In this document: positions 1-5,011 of the stretch, in pieces
Layout: the number at the start of each line of letters is the position of its first letter
How positions within the stretch are numbered: the stretch's first letter is position 1
Origin: Deltaproteobacteria bacterium
GTDB taxonomy: Bacteria; Desulfobacterota; Desulfobacteria; Desulfobacterales; JAUVGT01
Assembly (NCBI GenBank): GCA_030593645.1
Contig: JAUVGT010000368.1
Span: 1 to 5,025, forward strand
Direction of reading: 5' to 3'
Length of the DNA: 5,025 nt
Notes under the pieces: model-generated
What the model was told of the DNA's origin: nothing
The model's database searches: none
What the model saw: only the letters and a program-made list of their open reading frames with translations
Made by a program: the position numbers and the translations under genes

Positions 1-174
1 TGACGGTTTCGTAATCCGCCGTAGGCGGACCAACTTCTGCGTTGTGCTGCATTTCGCAATCATTCAACTCCCCTGTTAAATAAAAAGACAAATTTAACAG
101 GGCGGGTCCGATAAGTACGTTTCATGATTACAAAATTTGCACGCCTTGAATTTGAACTTTTTACGAAACCGTCA
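1..174. repeat. MITE-like imperfect palindromic element with 14-bp terminal inverted repeats
   Basis: The first 14 bases (TGACGGTTTCGTAA) are the exact reverse complement of 161-174. Inside lie a small hairpin at 15-29 (TCCGCC, GTA, GGCGGA) and an 11-bp perfect inverted repeat (71-81 with 92-102, 10-nt loop). A further matching pair, AATCAT at 58-63 and ATGATT at 124-129, means most of the element can fold on itself. There is no open reading frame of note and no transposase. The layout is that of a miniature inverted-repeat element or dispersed intergenic palindrome. I recall similar sequences scattered through Desulfobacterales genomes, but copy number cannot be tested here. The element starts at base 1, so it may extend beyond the window. 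Confidence 0.7.
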
Positions 175-179
175 CATTC

Positions 180-200
180 GGACTTTTTACGAGACCATCA
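180..200. repeat. Second copy of the right end of the preceding repeat element
   Basis: Bases 180-200 match 154-174 at 18 of 21 positions (shared core ACTTTTTACGA), in the same orientation and 26 bases downstream. The copy therefore repeats the right terminal inverted repeat of the element at 1-174. It is likely a remnant of another copy, or the outer end of a nested insertion. Its own left partner would have to lie upstream of the window. Confidence 0.6.
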
Positions 201-264
201 ATACTGGGCACAATAAAAACATTGTATTATTACAGAGACAAATATATATGTAAAGATGTATTTT

Positions 265-292
265 GTCTGATTAAAAGTGTACTTTTACAGAC
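265..292. promoter_or_regulatory. Interrupted 12-bp dyad in the leader of the HsdR_N-like gene
   Basis: GTCTG (265-269) pairs with CAGAC (288-292), and TAAAAGT (272-278) pairs with ACTTTTA (281-287). Only two unpaired bases (270-271) break one arm, and the centre is a 2-nt loop. With so short a loop it looks more like a DNA operator than an RNA hairpin, and no U-run follows as a terminator would need. It lies 52 bases before the start codon at 344. No convincing -35/-10 pair was found around it; TATAGT at 298-303 is the best -10-like hexamer but has no partner. A regulatory role is inferred from position and symmetry only. Confidence 0.35.
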
Positions 293-343
293 ATTTCTAT
301 AGTAATTTCCGTTAACTGGGATAATAAACAAAAAGAAACGCAT

Positions 344-355
344 ATGACCGGTCAT
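344..355. promoter_or_regulatory. 12-bp perfect palindrome over the start codon
   Basis: ATGACCGGTCAT is its own reverse complement and begins exactly at the ATG of the HsdR_N-like gene. It could bind a dimeric protein or form a weak structure at the initiation site. It may also simply reflect the codons for Met-Thr-Gly-His. No function is shown by the sequence. Confidence 0.25.
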
Positions 356-904
356 CATTTAATACTTGGTAAAATAACTGACTTCATTACCGGTGAAACA
401 CTGGATGAAACCCATGATGAACAATACCGGCAAAAAATTGCCCGCCAGCTTGTCAATCAAAAAGGATATCAGAAAAAAGAAATTAAACCTCGACTTGCTC
501 TCACAGTTAGAGCTGATAACAAAAAGGCCGTCATTCCGGTAGACTTTCTCATTACCCTCTCAGATAAAGTGGGCATGATCATTAAATTCGGTCCGGGCTC
601 ACTGGTCACACGCCATCGATGCGTACTCGCGGCATCAAGAATCATCGCGCCATATCAAATCCCGGTGGCTGTTGTTACAAACGGGGAAGATGCCGATATA
701 CTTAATGGCAAAACCGGCAAACTGATATCAAACGGAATGAAAAATATTCCTTCGAAAAAAGAACTCATGGAATATATCAAAACATGGAATTATGAACCGT
801 TACCGGAAAATCGGGCGGAAATGGAATCACGAATTTTGTATGCCTATGAAGTGGATGGAAGCTGTCCCTGTGACGACACCATTTGCCGAATCGCTGACGA
901 ATAG
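344..904 (+). CDS. Stand-alone HsdR N-terminal-like (type I restriction, HSDR_N_2-type) domain protein
   Basis: This 186-residue protein resembles the N-terminal domain of type I restriction R subunits, found here without helicase or C-terminal parts. The features that fit are an early YRQKIARQLV helix followed by GY (residues 28-42), the hydrophobic strand ending in the aspartate of PVDFLI (65-70), and a second strand ending in Lys81 (MIIKFGPG). After these comes a block LVTRHRCVLAASRI (87-100) and a strand VAVVTNGEDADIL (108-120), where R-subunit domains usually read 'tNG..a.l'. The PD-(D/E)XK nuclease glutamate expected two residues before Lys81 is an isoleucine, so nuclease activity is doubtful. 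The C-terminus carries three closely spaced cysteines (174, 176, 181), perhaps a metal site. No SD-like sequence stronger than AAAGAAACG precedes the ATG. No hsdM or hsdS gene is present nearby. The open frame is solid; the family call rests on motif memory. Confidence 0.65.
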   Translation: MTGHHLILGKITDFITGETLDETHDEQYRQKIARQLVNQKGYQKKEIKPRLALTVRADNKKAVIPVDFLITLSDKVGMIIKFGPGSLVTRHRCVLAASRIIAPYQIPVAVVTNGEDADILNGKTGKLISNGMKNIPSKKELMEYIKTWNYEPLPENRAEMESRILYAYEVDGSCPCDDTICRIADE

Positions 905-928
905 AAGCTATTCCACAACCCGGATCCA

Positions 929-1744
929 TCAGCCCAGCGCTACATCGAGAATCATCATCACTGAAAAACCGATCATGGTTGCCATGGTAACCATATCAAT
1001 ATTTGACTCTTCCCGCTGAGATTCCGGGATCAGTTCTTCCACGACAACAAAAATCATGGCCCCGGCGGCAAAGCAGAGAGCATATGGAAGAATATTCTGC
1101 ATTCTTAGAACAAACAGTGCCCCGATGACACCAGCAACAGGCTCAACCATACCGGAAGCTTGACCCATAAAAAAACTTTTCCCCTTACTCATCCCTTCTC
1201 TTCTTAACGGCATTGATACGGCGGTACCTTCAGGAAAATTTTGGATCCCAATGCCGATTGCCAACGCAATAGCCCCTCCAATAGTAGCAGAAGGAAGATT
1301 GGCCGCCACAGCTCCAAACGCAACTCCGACTGCTAAACCCTCCGGGATATTGTGAAGTGTTATGGCAAGTACCAGAAGAGTGCTTCGCTGCCATGATGTC
1401 TTTGGCCCCTCACTTTGCTCAACATCCAATCCCAAATGAAGATGTGGCAGTAGGTGGTCAGTCAACCTCATGAAAATCCCGCCACCCATGAATCCAATAA
1501 CAGCTGTCAGCCATGGGATGTGACCCATCTGCCCGGCCATCTCGATACCCGGTGCAAGCAGTGACCAGAAACTTGCGGCAATCATGACACCGGCGGCAAA
1601 ACCGAGCATAGAATCCATGATTTTTGGTTTTACCGCCTTCGTGAAAAAAACAAGGGCTGCCCCGGCGGCAGTTACACCCCATGTAAAGAGCGTGGCCATT
1701 AGGGCCTGAGTGACTGGGCTGTAGTGTTGAATGAAGTCGATCAT
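929..1744 (-). CDS. ZIP-family (GufA/ZupT-like) divalent metal transporter
   Basis: This 271-residue inner-membrane protein of the ZIP family should import Zn2+ or a related divalent cation (Fe, Mn) into the cytoplasm. About eight hydrophobic segments are visible (roughly 13-35, 43-65, 78-95, 122-146, 154-178, 191-214, 219-238, 251-270). The TM4 metal motif is HNIPEG (131-136) and the TM5 motif is QNFPEG (168-173). A glutamate in GMVEP (199-202) sits in TM6. The TM3-TM4 loop has histidines in DHLLPHLHLG (97-105), typical of the cytoplasmic metal-binding loop. Glutamine instead of histidine before NFPEG, and the ending EELIPES...MMILDVALG, fit the GufA/ZIP11 branch. I chose the ATG at 1744 because AAAGGA lies 7 nt upstream. 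The in-frame ATG at 1804 would add 20 non-conserved residues across a hairpin and would fall within a few bases of the predicted transcription start. The gene converges on its neighbour with a 24-nt gap and no clear terminator. Confidence 0.93.
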   Translation of the reverse strand: MIDFIQHYSPVTQALMATLFTWGVTAAGAALVFFTKAVKPKIMDSMLGFAAGVMIAASFWSLLAPGIEMAGQMGHIPWLTAVIGFMGGGIFMRLTDHLLPHLHLGLDVEQSEGPKTSWQRSTLLVLAITLHNIPEGLAVGVAFGAVAANLPSATIGGAIALAIGIGIQNFPEGTAVSMPLRREGMSKGKSFFMGQASGMVEPVAGVIGALFVLRMQNILPYALCFAAGAMIFVVVEELIPESQREESNIDMVTMATMIGFSVMMILDVALG

Positions 1745-1770
1745 TTTATATCCTTTCGCCCCAAATATAA

Positions 1771-1793
1771 AGGGCGGATTCGGAATCCGCCCT
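1771..1793 (-). promoter_or_regulatory. 10-bp perfect hairpin in the 5' leader of the ZIP transporter gene
   Basis: AGGGCGGATT (1771-1780) and AATCCGCCCT (1784-1793) form a perfect 10-bp stem with a 3-nt loop. It lies in the leader, between the predicted transcription start (about 1808) and the Shine-Dalgarno sequence, and ends 26 nt before the ATG. No U-run follows, so it is not a standard attenuator. It could stabilise the mRNA or serve as an operator. The arm AATCCGCC also occurs at 13-20 next to GGCGGA in the first repeat element, so it may be part of a dispersed repeat family. Confidence 0.55.
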
Positions 1794-1814
1794 GCAATAA
1801 ACACAATATATATG

Positions 1815-1843
1815 ATTTTACTCCGTTTTCCCGATTCTGTCAG
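1815..1843 (-). promoter_or_regulatory. Sigma70-type promoter of the ZIP transporter gene
   Basis: Read on the minus strand, CTGACA (1843-1838) and TAAAAT (1820-1815) each match the sigma70 consensus at five of six positions, and the spacer is exactly 17 nt. The start of transcription would be near 1808, which gives a leader of about 64 nt before the ATG at 1744. This spacing supports the shorter start of the transporter. No separate metal-regulator operator was identified. Confidence 0.65.
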
Positions 1844-1867
1844 TCCTCATATCCACCACTCTCTTGA

Positions 1868-2032
1868 TTAAGGGTTCGCGTAAAAATAAATTCACAAATT
1901 TTAAGGGTCGAGACGCCCAGTCGGCAAGACGCAAAAGCGCAGAAATATTAAGTGTATTTCGAGCTTTTGCAATACAGCCGGATGGGATGATTCGCCCCTT
2001 AAAATGTGAAGTTAATTTTTCGCGAGCCCTAA
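1868..2032. repeat. 165-bp MITE-like palindromic element with ~40-bp imperfect terminal inverted repeats
   Basis: The left arm (1868-1910, starting TTAAGGGTTCGCG) aligns with the reverse complement of 1993-2032 (ending CGCGAGCCCTAA) over about 40 bases with few mismatches and short gaps. The symmetry continues inward: CCCAGTCGGC (1916-1925) roughly matches the complement of GCCGGATGGG (1977-1986), GCAAAAGC (1931-1938) pairs perfectly with GCTTTTGC (1963-1970), and GAAATA (1942-1947) pairs with TATTTC (1955-1960). The whole element can therefore fold into one long hairpin. It carries no credible gene. It abuts the stop codon of the FecR-like gene with a single base between them and lies upstream of the ZIP promoter. 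It differs in sequence from the element at 1-174, so it is a second family. Confidence 0.8.
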
Positions 2033-2033
2033 G

Positions 2034-3140
2034 TTATGGTTCTTCTGTTTCATTAAAAATATCATCTTTTGATGAACCTTTCTTGAACTTGAGACTTCCC
2101 CGCTTACCGTTGCTCAATTCGTCCAGCATATTTTCCATGGCTTCCATGGATATATCTGTACCTTCTTCAATCATCCTGTCAAACATCGCTTTGATGCGCC
2201 GCATGCTTTCGGCTTCCGCCTCAACGTACTTGCCGTCTATCATTTGAAAACGAGGATCAATCGCCAGGTTTGCAAAGTGGTCCACCAGACCGAACTGACA
2301 GTCCGCGGCATCTCCCAGATTCGCTATTTGATCCGCCAATGAAATAAGTTCCAGGTTATATTTCCTGACTTCATCGATCGCGTCTTCATCCCCGGCGCGG
2401 GCTCTCTCCAGTGCTTCTTCGCGTTTGAGTTCGATCTCCTTTTGCTGGTCCCTCAACTCTATAAGTTTTTCCCTTCGATTAATGATCCGCTCTTTAAAGT
2501 TATCGACCAGATTTTTTCCATTTTTTCTTAAATTTTCACGCTTTTCTTTATGCCATTGATCCCAGTCCGCGTCTTGCTCAGATTCAGAAGGTTTTCCAAG
2601 ACTACCATCCGGTTCGGCTTCAACCTCCTGGTTTTGTTTGACTGTTTTAACATTTCCATCACCGATCACACCGACTTCTCCCTGATCAACACGCACACGC
2701 ACTGTTCCGTCTTCGCCCACAGCGGTCTCAAACTCAGTACCCCGGACACCGCAAACCACCACCGGTGTATTCACTTCATAACTGGTCTGATTACCGATTG
2801 TTTTTGACACTTTATTCCAGACCCTGCCAAAAAAGATTAAAATCGACGTTTTTTTCTCTTTATGCCGTTTGATGCCGGAAATGACCATAGTGGTGTTATT
2901 TCGAACAATTATTGACGACCCGTCCTCAAAAACAACTTCTGCCTTTCCATTATCACCAGTTCTGATCCTCGTTCCGGATAATAGTGTTCTACCCGCCCGG
3001 GCTCTCATCTCCACATCCCCCGGCGCCTGAGTCCAGACTTTTCCGCTGACCGCGATAAGCCTCCCGCCTGTCCCTTCCGCCAGGACAGACCCTGCGAGTG
3101 AAAACAGGGCAATAATTGAAATTATGATACGAAGATTCAT
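2034..3140 (-). CDS. Secreted FecR-domain protein with a long charged coiled-coil tail
   Basis: This 368-residue protein has a classical signal peptide (hydrophobic 4-20, likely cut after VLA at residue 21), so it should be exported to the periplasm or cell surface. A FecR-type domain covers roughly 50-160: RAGRTLLSGTRIRTGDNGKAEVVFEDGS (50-75), the GRVWNKVSK strand (105-113), YEVNTPVVVCGVRGTEFET (121-139) and VDQGEVGV (151-158). Residues 195-275 are rich in Lys, Glu and Arg with heptad-like leucines and probably form a coiled coil. A second helical stretch runs 303-345, and the tail is lysine-rich and then acidic. There is no transmembrane helix after the signal peptide, so it is not a FecR anti-sigma factor of the iron-signalling kind; a structural or ligand-binding envelope role is more likely. 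Cys130 and Cys281 could pair. AAGGAGAT lies 6 nt before the ATG, which fixes the start. No sigma factor or TonB receptor gene is adjacent. Confidence 0.88.
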   Translation of the reverse strand: MNLRIIISIIALFSLAGSVLAEGTGGRLIAVSGKVWTQAPGDVEMRARAGRTLLSGTRIRTGDNGKAEVVFEDGSSIIVRNNTTMVISGIKRHKEKKTSILIFFGRVWNKVSKTIGNQTSYEVNTPVVVCGVRGTEFETAVGEDGTVRVRVDQGEVGVIGDGNVKTVKQNQEVEAEPDGSLGKPSESEQDADWDQWHKEKRENLRKNGKNLVDNFKERIINRREKLIELRDQQKEIELKREEALERARAGDEDAIDEVRKYNLELISLADQIANLGDAADCQFGLVDHFANLAIDPRFQMIDGKYVEAEAESMRRIKAMFDRMIEEGTDISMEAMENMLDELSNGKRGSLKFKKGSSKDDIFNETEEP

Positions 3141-3201
3141 ATCTGATCTCCTTTTAAAATAATCGTTTTATAAGTTTATTCAGGTGAAACAATGTTTTTA
3201 C

Positions 3202-3223
3202 AGGGATAGACCTTATTATCCCT
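3202..3223. promoter_or_regulatory. 7-bp hairpin in the leader of the FecR-like gene
   Basis: AGGGATA (3202-3208) and TATCCCT (3217-3223) form a perfect 7-bp inverted repeat around an 8-nt loop, about 60 nt upstream of the start codon at 3140. It falls inside the transcript predicted from the promoter at 3303-3332. No U-run follows on the minus strand, so it is not an obvious terminator. Function is unknown. Confidence 0.35.
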
Positions 3224-3302
3224 TTCGTATAATAGAGAAGAGACCATATTCAGAGAAACTGGATGGTTGATATAAATGGTTCCAGCATCCTGATGCACCA
3301 TA

Positions 3303-3332
3303 ATTATAGGTGAGATATATAAATGGTGTCAA
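3303..3332 (-). promoter_or_regulatory. Consensus sigma70 promoter of the FecR-like gene
   Basis: On the minus strand, a perfect -35 hexamer TTGACA (3332-3327) and a perfect -10 hexamer TATAAT (3308-3303) are separated by 18 nt. Transcription would start near 3296, leaving a leader of about 155 nt before the ATG at 3140. A short inverted repeat GCATC/GATGC (3285-3289 with 3292-3296) covers the predicted start site and could be an operator. A 10-bp direct repeat TATAAATGGT occurs at 3271-3280 and, inside the spacer, at 3318-3327. Confidence 0.75.
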
Positions 3333-3584
3333 CAGCAATTCTTTTGAAACAGCAATACCGGGTGAATCACTCTATAAATCTGTCTTAAAAACAGTGATTG
3401 GGATTGAGTGCAATGTACAGGGTCCAAACCCCTTGAAAAAAATCAATTAATTATAAATTATTGCTTGCCAGTGACGATAGCGAATGATATTTAAATCGAT
3501 CGGATCGAGCAATAATAACAGTTGACGGGATGGGTTTAAATAACCATTTATAAAAATACATTTAGGTAATAATTTCATACCATT

Positions 3585-4085
3585 ATGGACGATCAATTTT
3601 TTATGAAACAGGCTCTTGCCCAGGCAAAAATCGCACTTTCAGCCGGCGAATTCCCAGTGGGCTGCGTGATTGTATACCAGGATCAAATTATCGCGTCAGG
3701 CGCCCGGGCTTGTTCTGTGGGAAAACGCACCAATGAAATCGATCATGCTGAATTGATCGCCTTAAAAAAACTGGCAGAGACTGAAAAACCCTATAATAAG
3801 AAAAAAACAACTCTATACTGCACCATGGAACCCTGCCTGATGTGTTTCGGCGCCATCCTTCTAAGCGGTATCGGGAGAATCGTCTACGCATATGAAGATA
3901 TCATGGGCGGCGGTACAAACTGCGATCTGCTAAAACTCAATCCATTGTATCGGAACACCGGAATATCCATCGTACCCCATATACTTTGCGGTGAAAGCCT
4001 TATCCTTTTCAAGGAATTCTTTTCCAACCCTGAGAACACTTACTGGAAAGACAGTATGCTGGCAAAGTACACACTCAATCAGTAA
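3585..4085 (+). CDS. Zinc-dependent nucleoside deaminase (TadA-like, CMP/dCMP deaminase fold)
   Basis: This 166-residue cytoplasmic protein has the deaminase signature: HAE (54-56), where His54 binds zinc and Glu56 is the proton shuttle, and PCLMC (83-87), where Cys84 and Cys87 are the other zinc ligands. AGEFPVGCVIV (20-30) is the usual first strand with its glycine, and TMEPCLMCFGAILLSGIGRIVY (80-101) follows the TadA/guanine deaminase pattern. The length is as expected for TadA (about 160-170). It departs from typical TadA in three ways: NEIDHAE replaces the DPTAHAE block, an alanine stands where TadA has the conserved asparagine before that block, and the later loop reads GGGTNCDLL. It may therefore deaminate A34 in tRNA or a free base or nucleoside; the sequence does not decide. 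The ATG lacks a strong Shine-Dalgarno sequence (AGGT lies 17 nt upstream). The gene stands alone. Confidence 0.9.
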   Translation: MDDQFFMKQALAQAKIALSAGEFPVGCVIVYQDQIIASGARACSVGKRTNEIDHAELIALKKLAETEKPYNKKKTTLYCTMEPCLMCFGAILLSGIGRIVYAYEDIMGGGTNCDLLKLNPLYRNTGISIVPHILCGESLILFKEFFSNPENTYWKDSMLAKYTLNQ

Positions 4086-4456
4086 CTTCTTTTCACCTTG
4101 ATGGATTCGTAAAAATGAATAAAAGTGTTATTACACTTCCCCGAACCCAATTTTAGTGTTAATCCCAAGGTGATAATCATAAATATATTCAGTAGCTTAT
4201 TTCAAATGAACCGGATTACCCTTCCCTTATTCCTGAACCCGGCTGCAGGAGGTCCTGTCTTCAACCGGGACGGTTTAGAACAGCTTCACATTTTTACTTG
4301 CATTTTTTACTTGCATTTCATAGTGTTGTTTTATATGCCCAACATTACAAATACTTGTTTTGCATAACGGCAATGGAAAACGTCTTTACTTCAGAAAAGC
4401 ATTGAATCAAGAGGCAAAAAAATTTGTAAAGGCGTAAAACAAATTCAACATTTTTC
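4086..4456. other. Intergenic region and probable infC leader, with small hairpins and a 12/13-bp tandem repeat
   Basis: No gene is supported in this AT-rich gap. AAGTGT/ACACTT (4123-4128 with 4133-4138) is a weak hairpin after the deaminase gene without a U-run. CCCGG (4238-4242) with CCGGG (4265-4269) encloses CAGGA/TCCTG (4246-4250 with 4253-4257), and AACCG/CGGTT (4263-4267 with 4271-4275) could form instead, so two mutually exclusive folds exist. CATTTTTACTTG is tandemly repeated at 4289-4300 and 4301-4313 (one extra T). Possible infC promoters are TTGCAT (4311-4316) with TATATG (4332-4337), and TTGAAT (4402-4407) with TGTAAA (4425-4430). Neither is strong. Confidence 0.45.
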
Positions 4457-4459
4457 ATG

Positions 4460-4474
4460 GGAGGTGCAGGCATA
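4460..4474 (+). promoter_or_regulatory. Strong Shine-Dalgarno sequence and likely AUA start codon of infC
   Basis: GGAGGTG (4460-4466) is complementary to the 3' end of 16S rRNA, and 7 nt separate its GGAGG core from ATA at 4472-4474. The only upstream ATG (4457-4459) overlaps this Shine-Dalgarno sequence and has no ribosome binding site of its own. Rare AUU, AUC or AUA starts are known for infC in other bacteria and allow IF-3 to repress its own translation, because IF-3 rejects non-canonical starts. The assignment here is inference from spacing plus that precedent. Confidence 0.7.
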
Positions 4475-5011
4475 GCTATACCAAGACGTTCAAACAGACC
4501 AAACAGGTCCGATAAAACAAATATCAATCAGAATATTAAAGCAAAAGAAGTGCGGTTAATAGATCCGGATGGTAATCAGGTCGGAGTTGTCCCGACTTAC
4601 AGAGCGCTTGCGACCGCATCTGATTTTGGCCTTGATCTTGTAGAAATTTCTCCGAAAGCAAACCCGCCTGTTTGTAAAATCATGGATTATGGTCGGTATA
4701 AATACGAACTGACCAAAAAAAAGCAGGAGGCAAAAAAGAAACAGAGCACCTTTCAGCTTAAAGAAATAAAGGTGCGTCCTAAAACAGGGGAACATGATCT
4801 GCTGGTTAAGATCGACCACATCAAAAAGTTCATTGGTAAAAAGGATAAGGTTAAAGTCACGGTTGTGTTCAGAGGACGTGAAATCACTCTTTCTAAGCTT
4901 GCCAGGGAAGTGTTAAAAAGAATCGAAGAAGATACAGAAGAAATTGCTGTTGTTGAACAACACCCAAAATTCGAGGGCCGCACTCTTGTAATGGTTTTAG
5001 CACCTAAATAA
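4472..5011 (+). CDS. infC: Translation initiation factor IF-3
   Basis: IF-3 binds the 30S subunit, prevents premature joining of 50S and checks the start codon and initiator tRNA. Counted from the ATA at 4472 the protein has 179 residues, close to the 180 of E. coli. The N-terminal domain (about 17-85) includes NQNIKAKEVRLIDPDGNQVG (19-38). It ends in the IF-3 signature KIMDYGRYKYELTK (69-82), which matches the family pattern throughout. A lysine-rich linker (about 81-91) leads to the C-terminal domain (about 93-178), with KEIKVRPKTGEHD (97-109) and VTVVFRGREITL (129-140). It is intact, ending in LAPK and TAA. If translation began at the ATG at 4457 there would be five extra residues (MGGAG) encoded by the Shine-Dalgarno region, which is unlikely. 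In many bacteria rpmI and rplT follow infC and thrS precedes it. Here the upstream gene is a deaminase, and the window ends 14 nt downstream. Confidence 0.96.
   Translation: MAIPRRSNRPNRSDKTNINQNIKAKEVRLIDPDGNQVGVVPTYRALATASDFGLDLVEISPKANPPVCKIMDYGRYKYELTKKKQEAKKKQSTFQLKEIKVRPKTGEHDLLVKIDHIKKFIGKKDKVKVTVVFRGREITLSKLAREVLKRIEEDTEEIAVVEQHPKFEGRTLVMVLAPK

Larger units (their letters stand above)
3141..3584. other. 444-bp divergent intergenic region between the FecR-like and deaminase genes
   Basis: No gene is visible in this AT-rich stretch. The half near 3140 is the FecR leader and promoter, described separately. An 8-bp direct repeat ACAGCAAT occurs at 3332-3339 and 3350-3357. For the rightward deaminase gene the best promoter candidate is TTGACG (3522-3527) with TTTATA (3547-3552) or TATAAA (3549-3554), but the spacers of 19 or 21 nt are longer than usual, so the call is weak. 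CGATCGGATCG-type symmetry at 3497-3507 is minor. I see no RNA gene or terminator. Confidence 0.5.

Noticed and set aside
71..102. 11-bp hairpin considered as a Rho-independent terminator
   Set aside because: It is AT-rich, is not followed by a T-run on either strand and lies inside a larger palindromic element.
222..250. Promoter candidate TTGTAT (222-227) with TATATG (245-250) for the HsdR_N-like gene
   Set aside because: The -35 match is only three of six and the AT-rich context makes chance TATA-like hexamers common.
905..928. Possible bidirectional terminator in the gap between the two convergent genes
   Set aside because: The 24 bases show no stem-loop beyond the GGATCC hexamer and no T-run.
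1745..1804. Twenty-residue N-terminal extension of the ZIP transporter from the ATG at 1804
   Set aside because: The predicted transcription start is near 1808, the stretch contains the leader hairpin, the residues do not look like a ZIP N-terminus, and a good SD precedes the ATG at 1744.
1864..2247. Plus-strand open frame of 127 codons across the second repeat element and the end of the FecR-like gene
   Set aside because: It lies in the palindromic element and antisense to a well-supported gene, has no ribosome binding site, and its translation resembles no family I know.
4125..4367. Plus-strand open frame of 80 codons between the deaminase and infC genes
   Set aside because: It starts at GTG inside a small hairpin, lacks a ribosome binding site, and is a phenylalanine-rich translation of AT-rich DNA that includes the tandem repeat. 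Nothing suggests a real protein.
4753..4983. Minus-strand open frames inside infC
   Set aside because: They are antisense to a complete IF-3 gene, with no start signals and no family resemblance.
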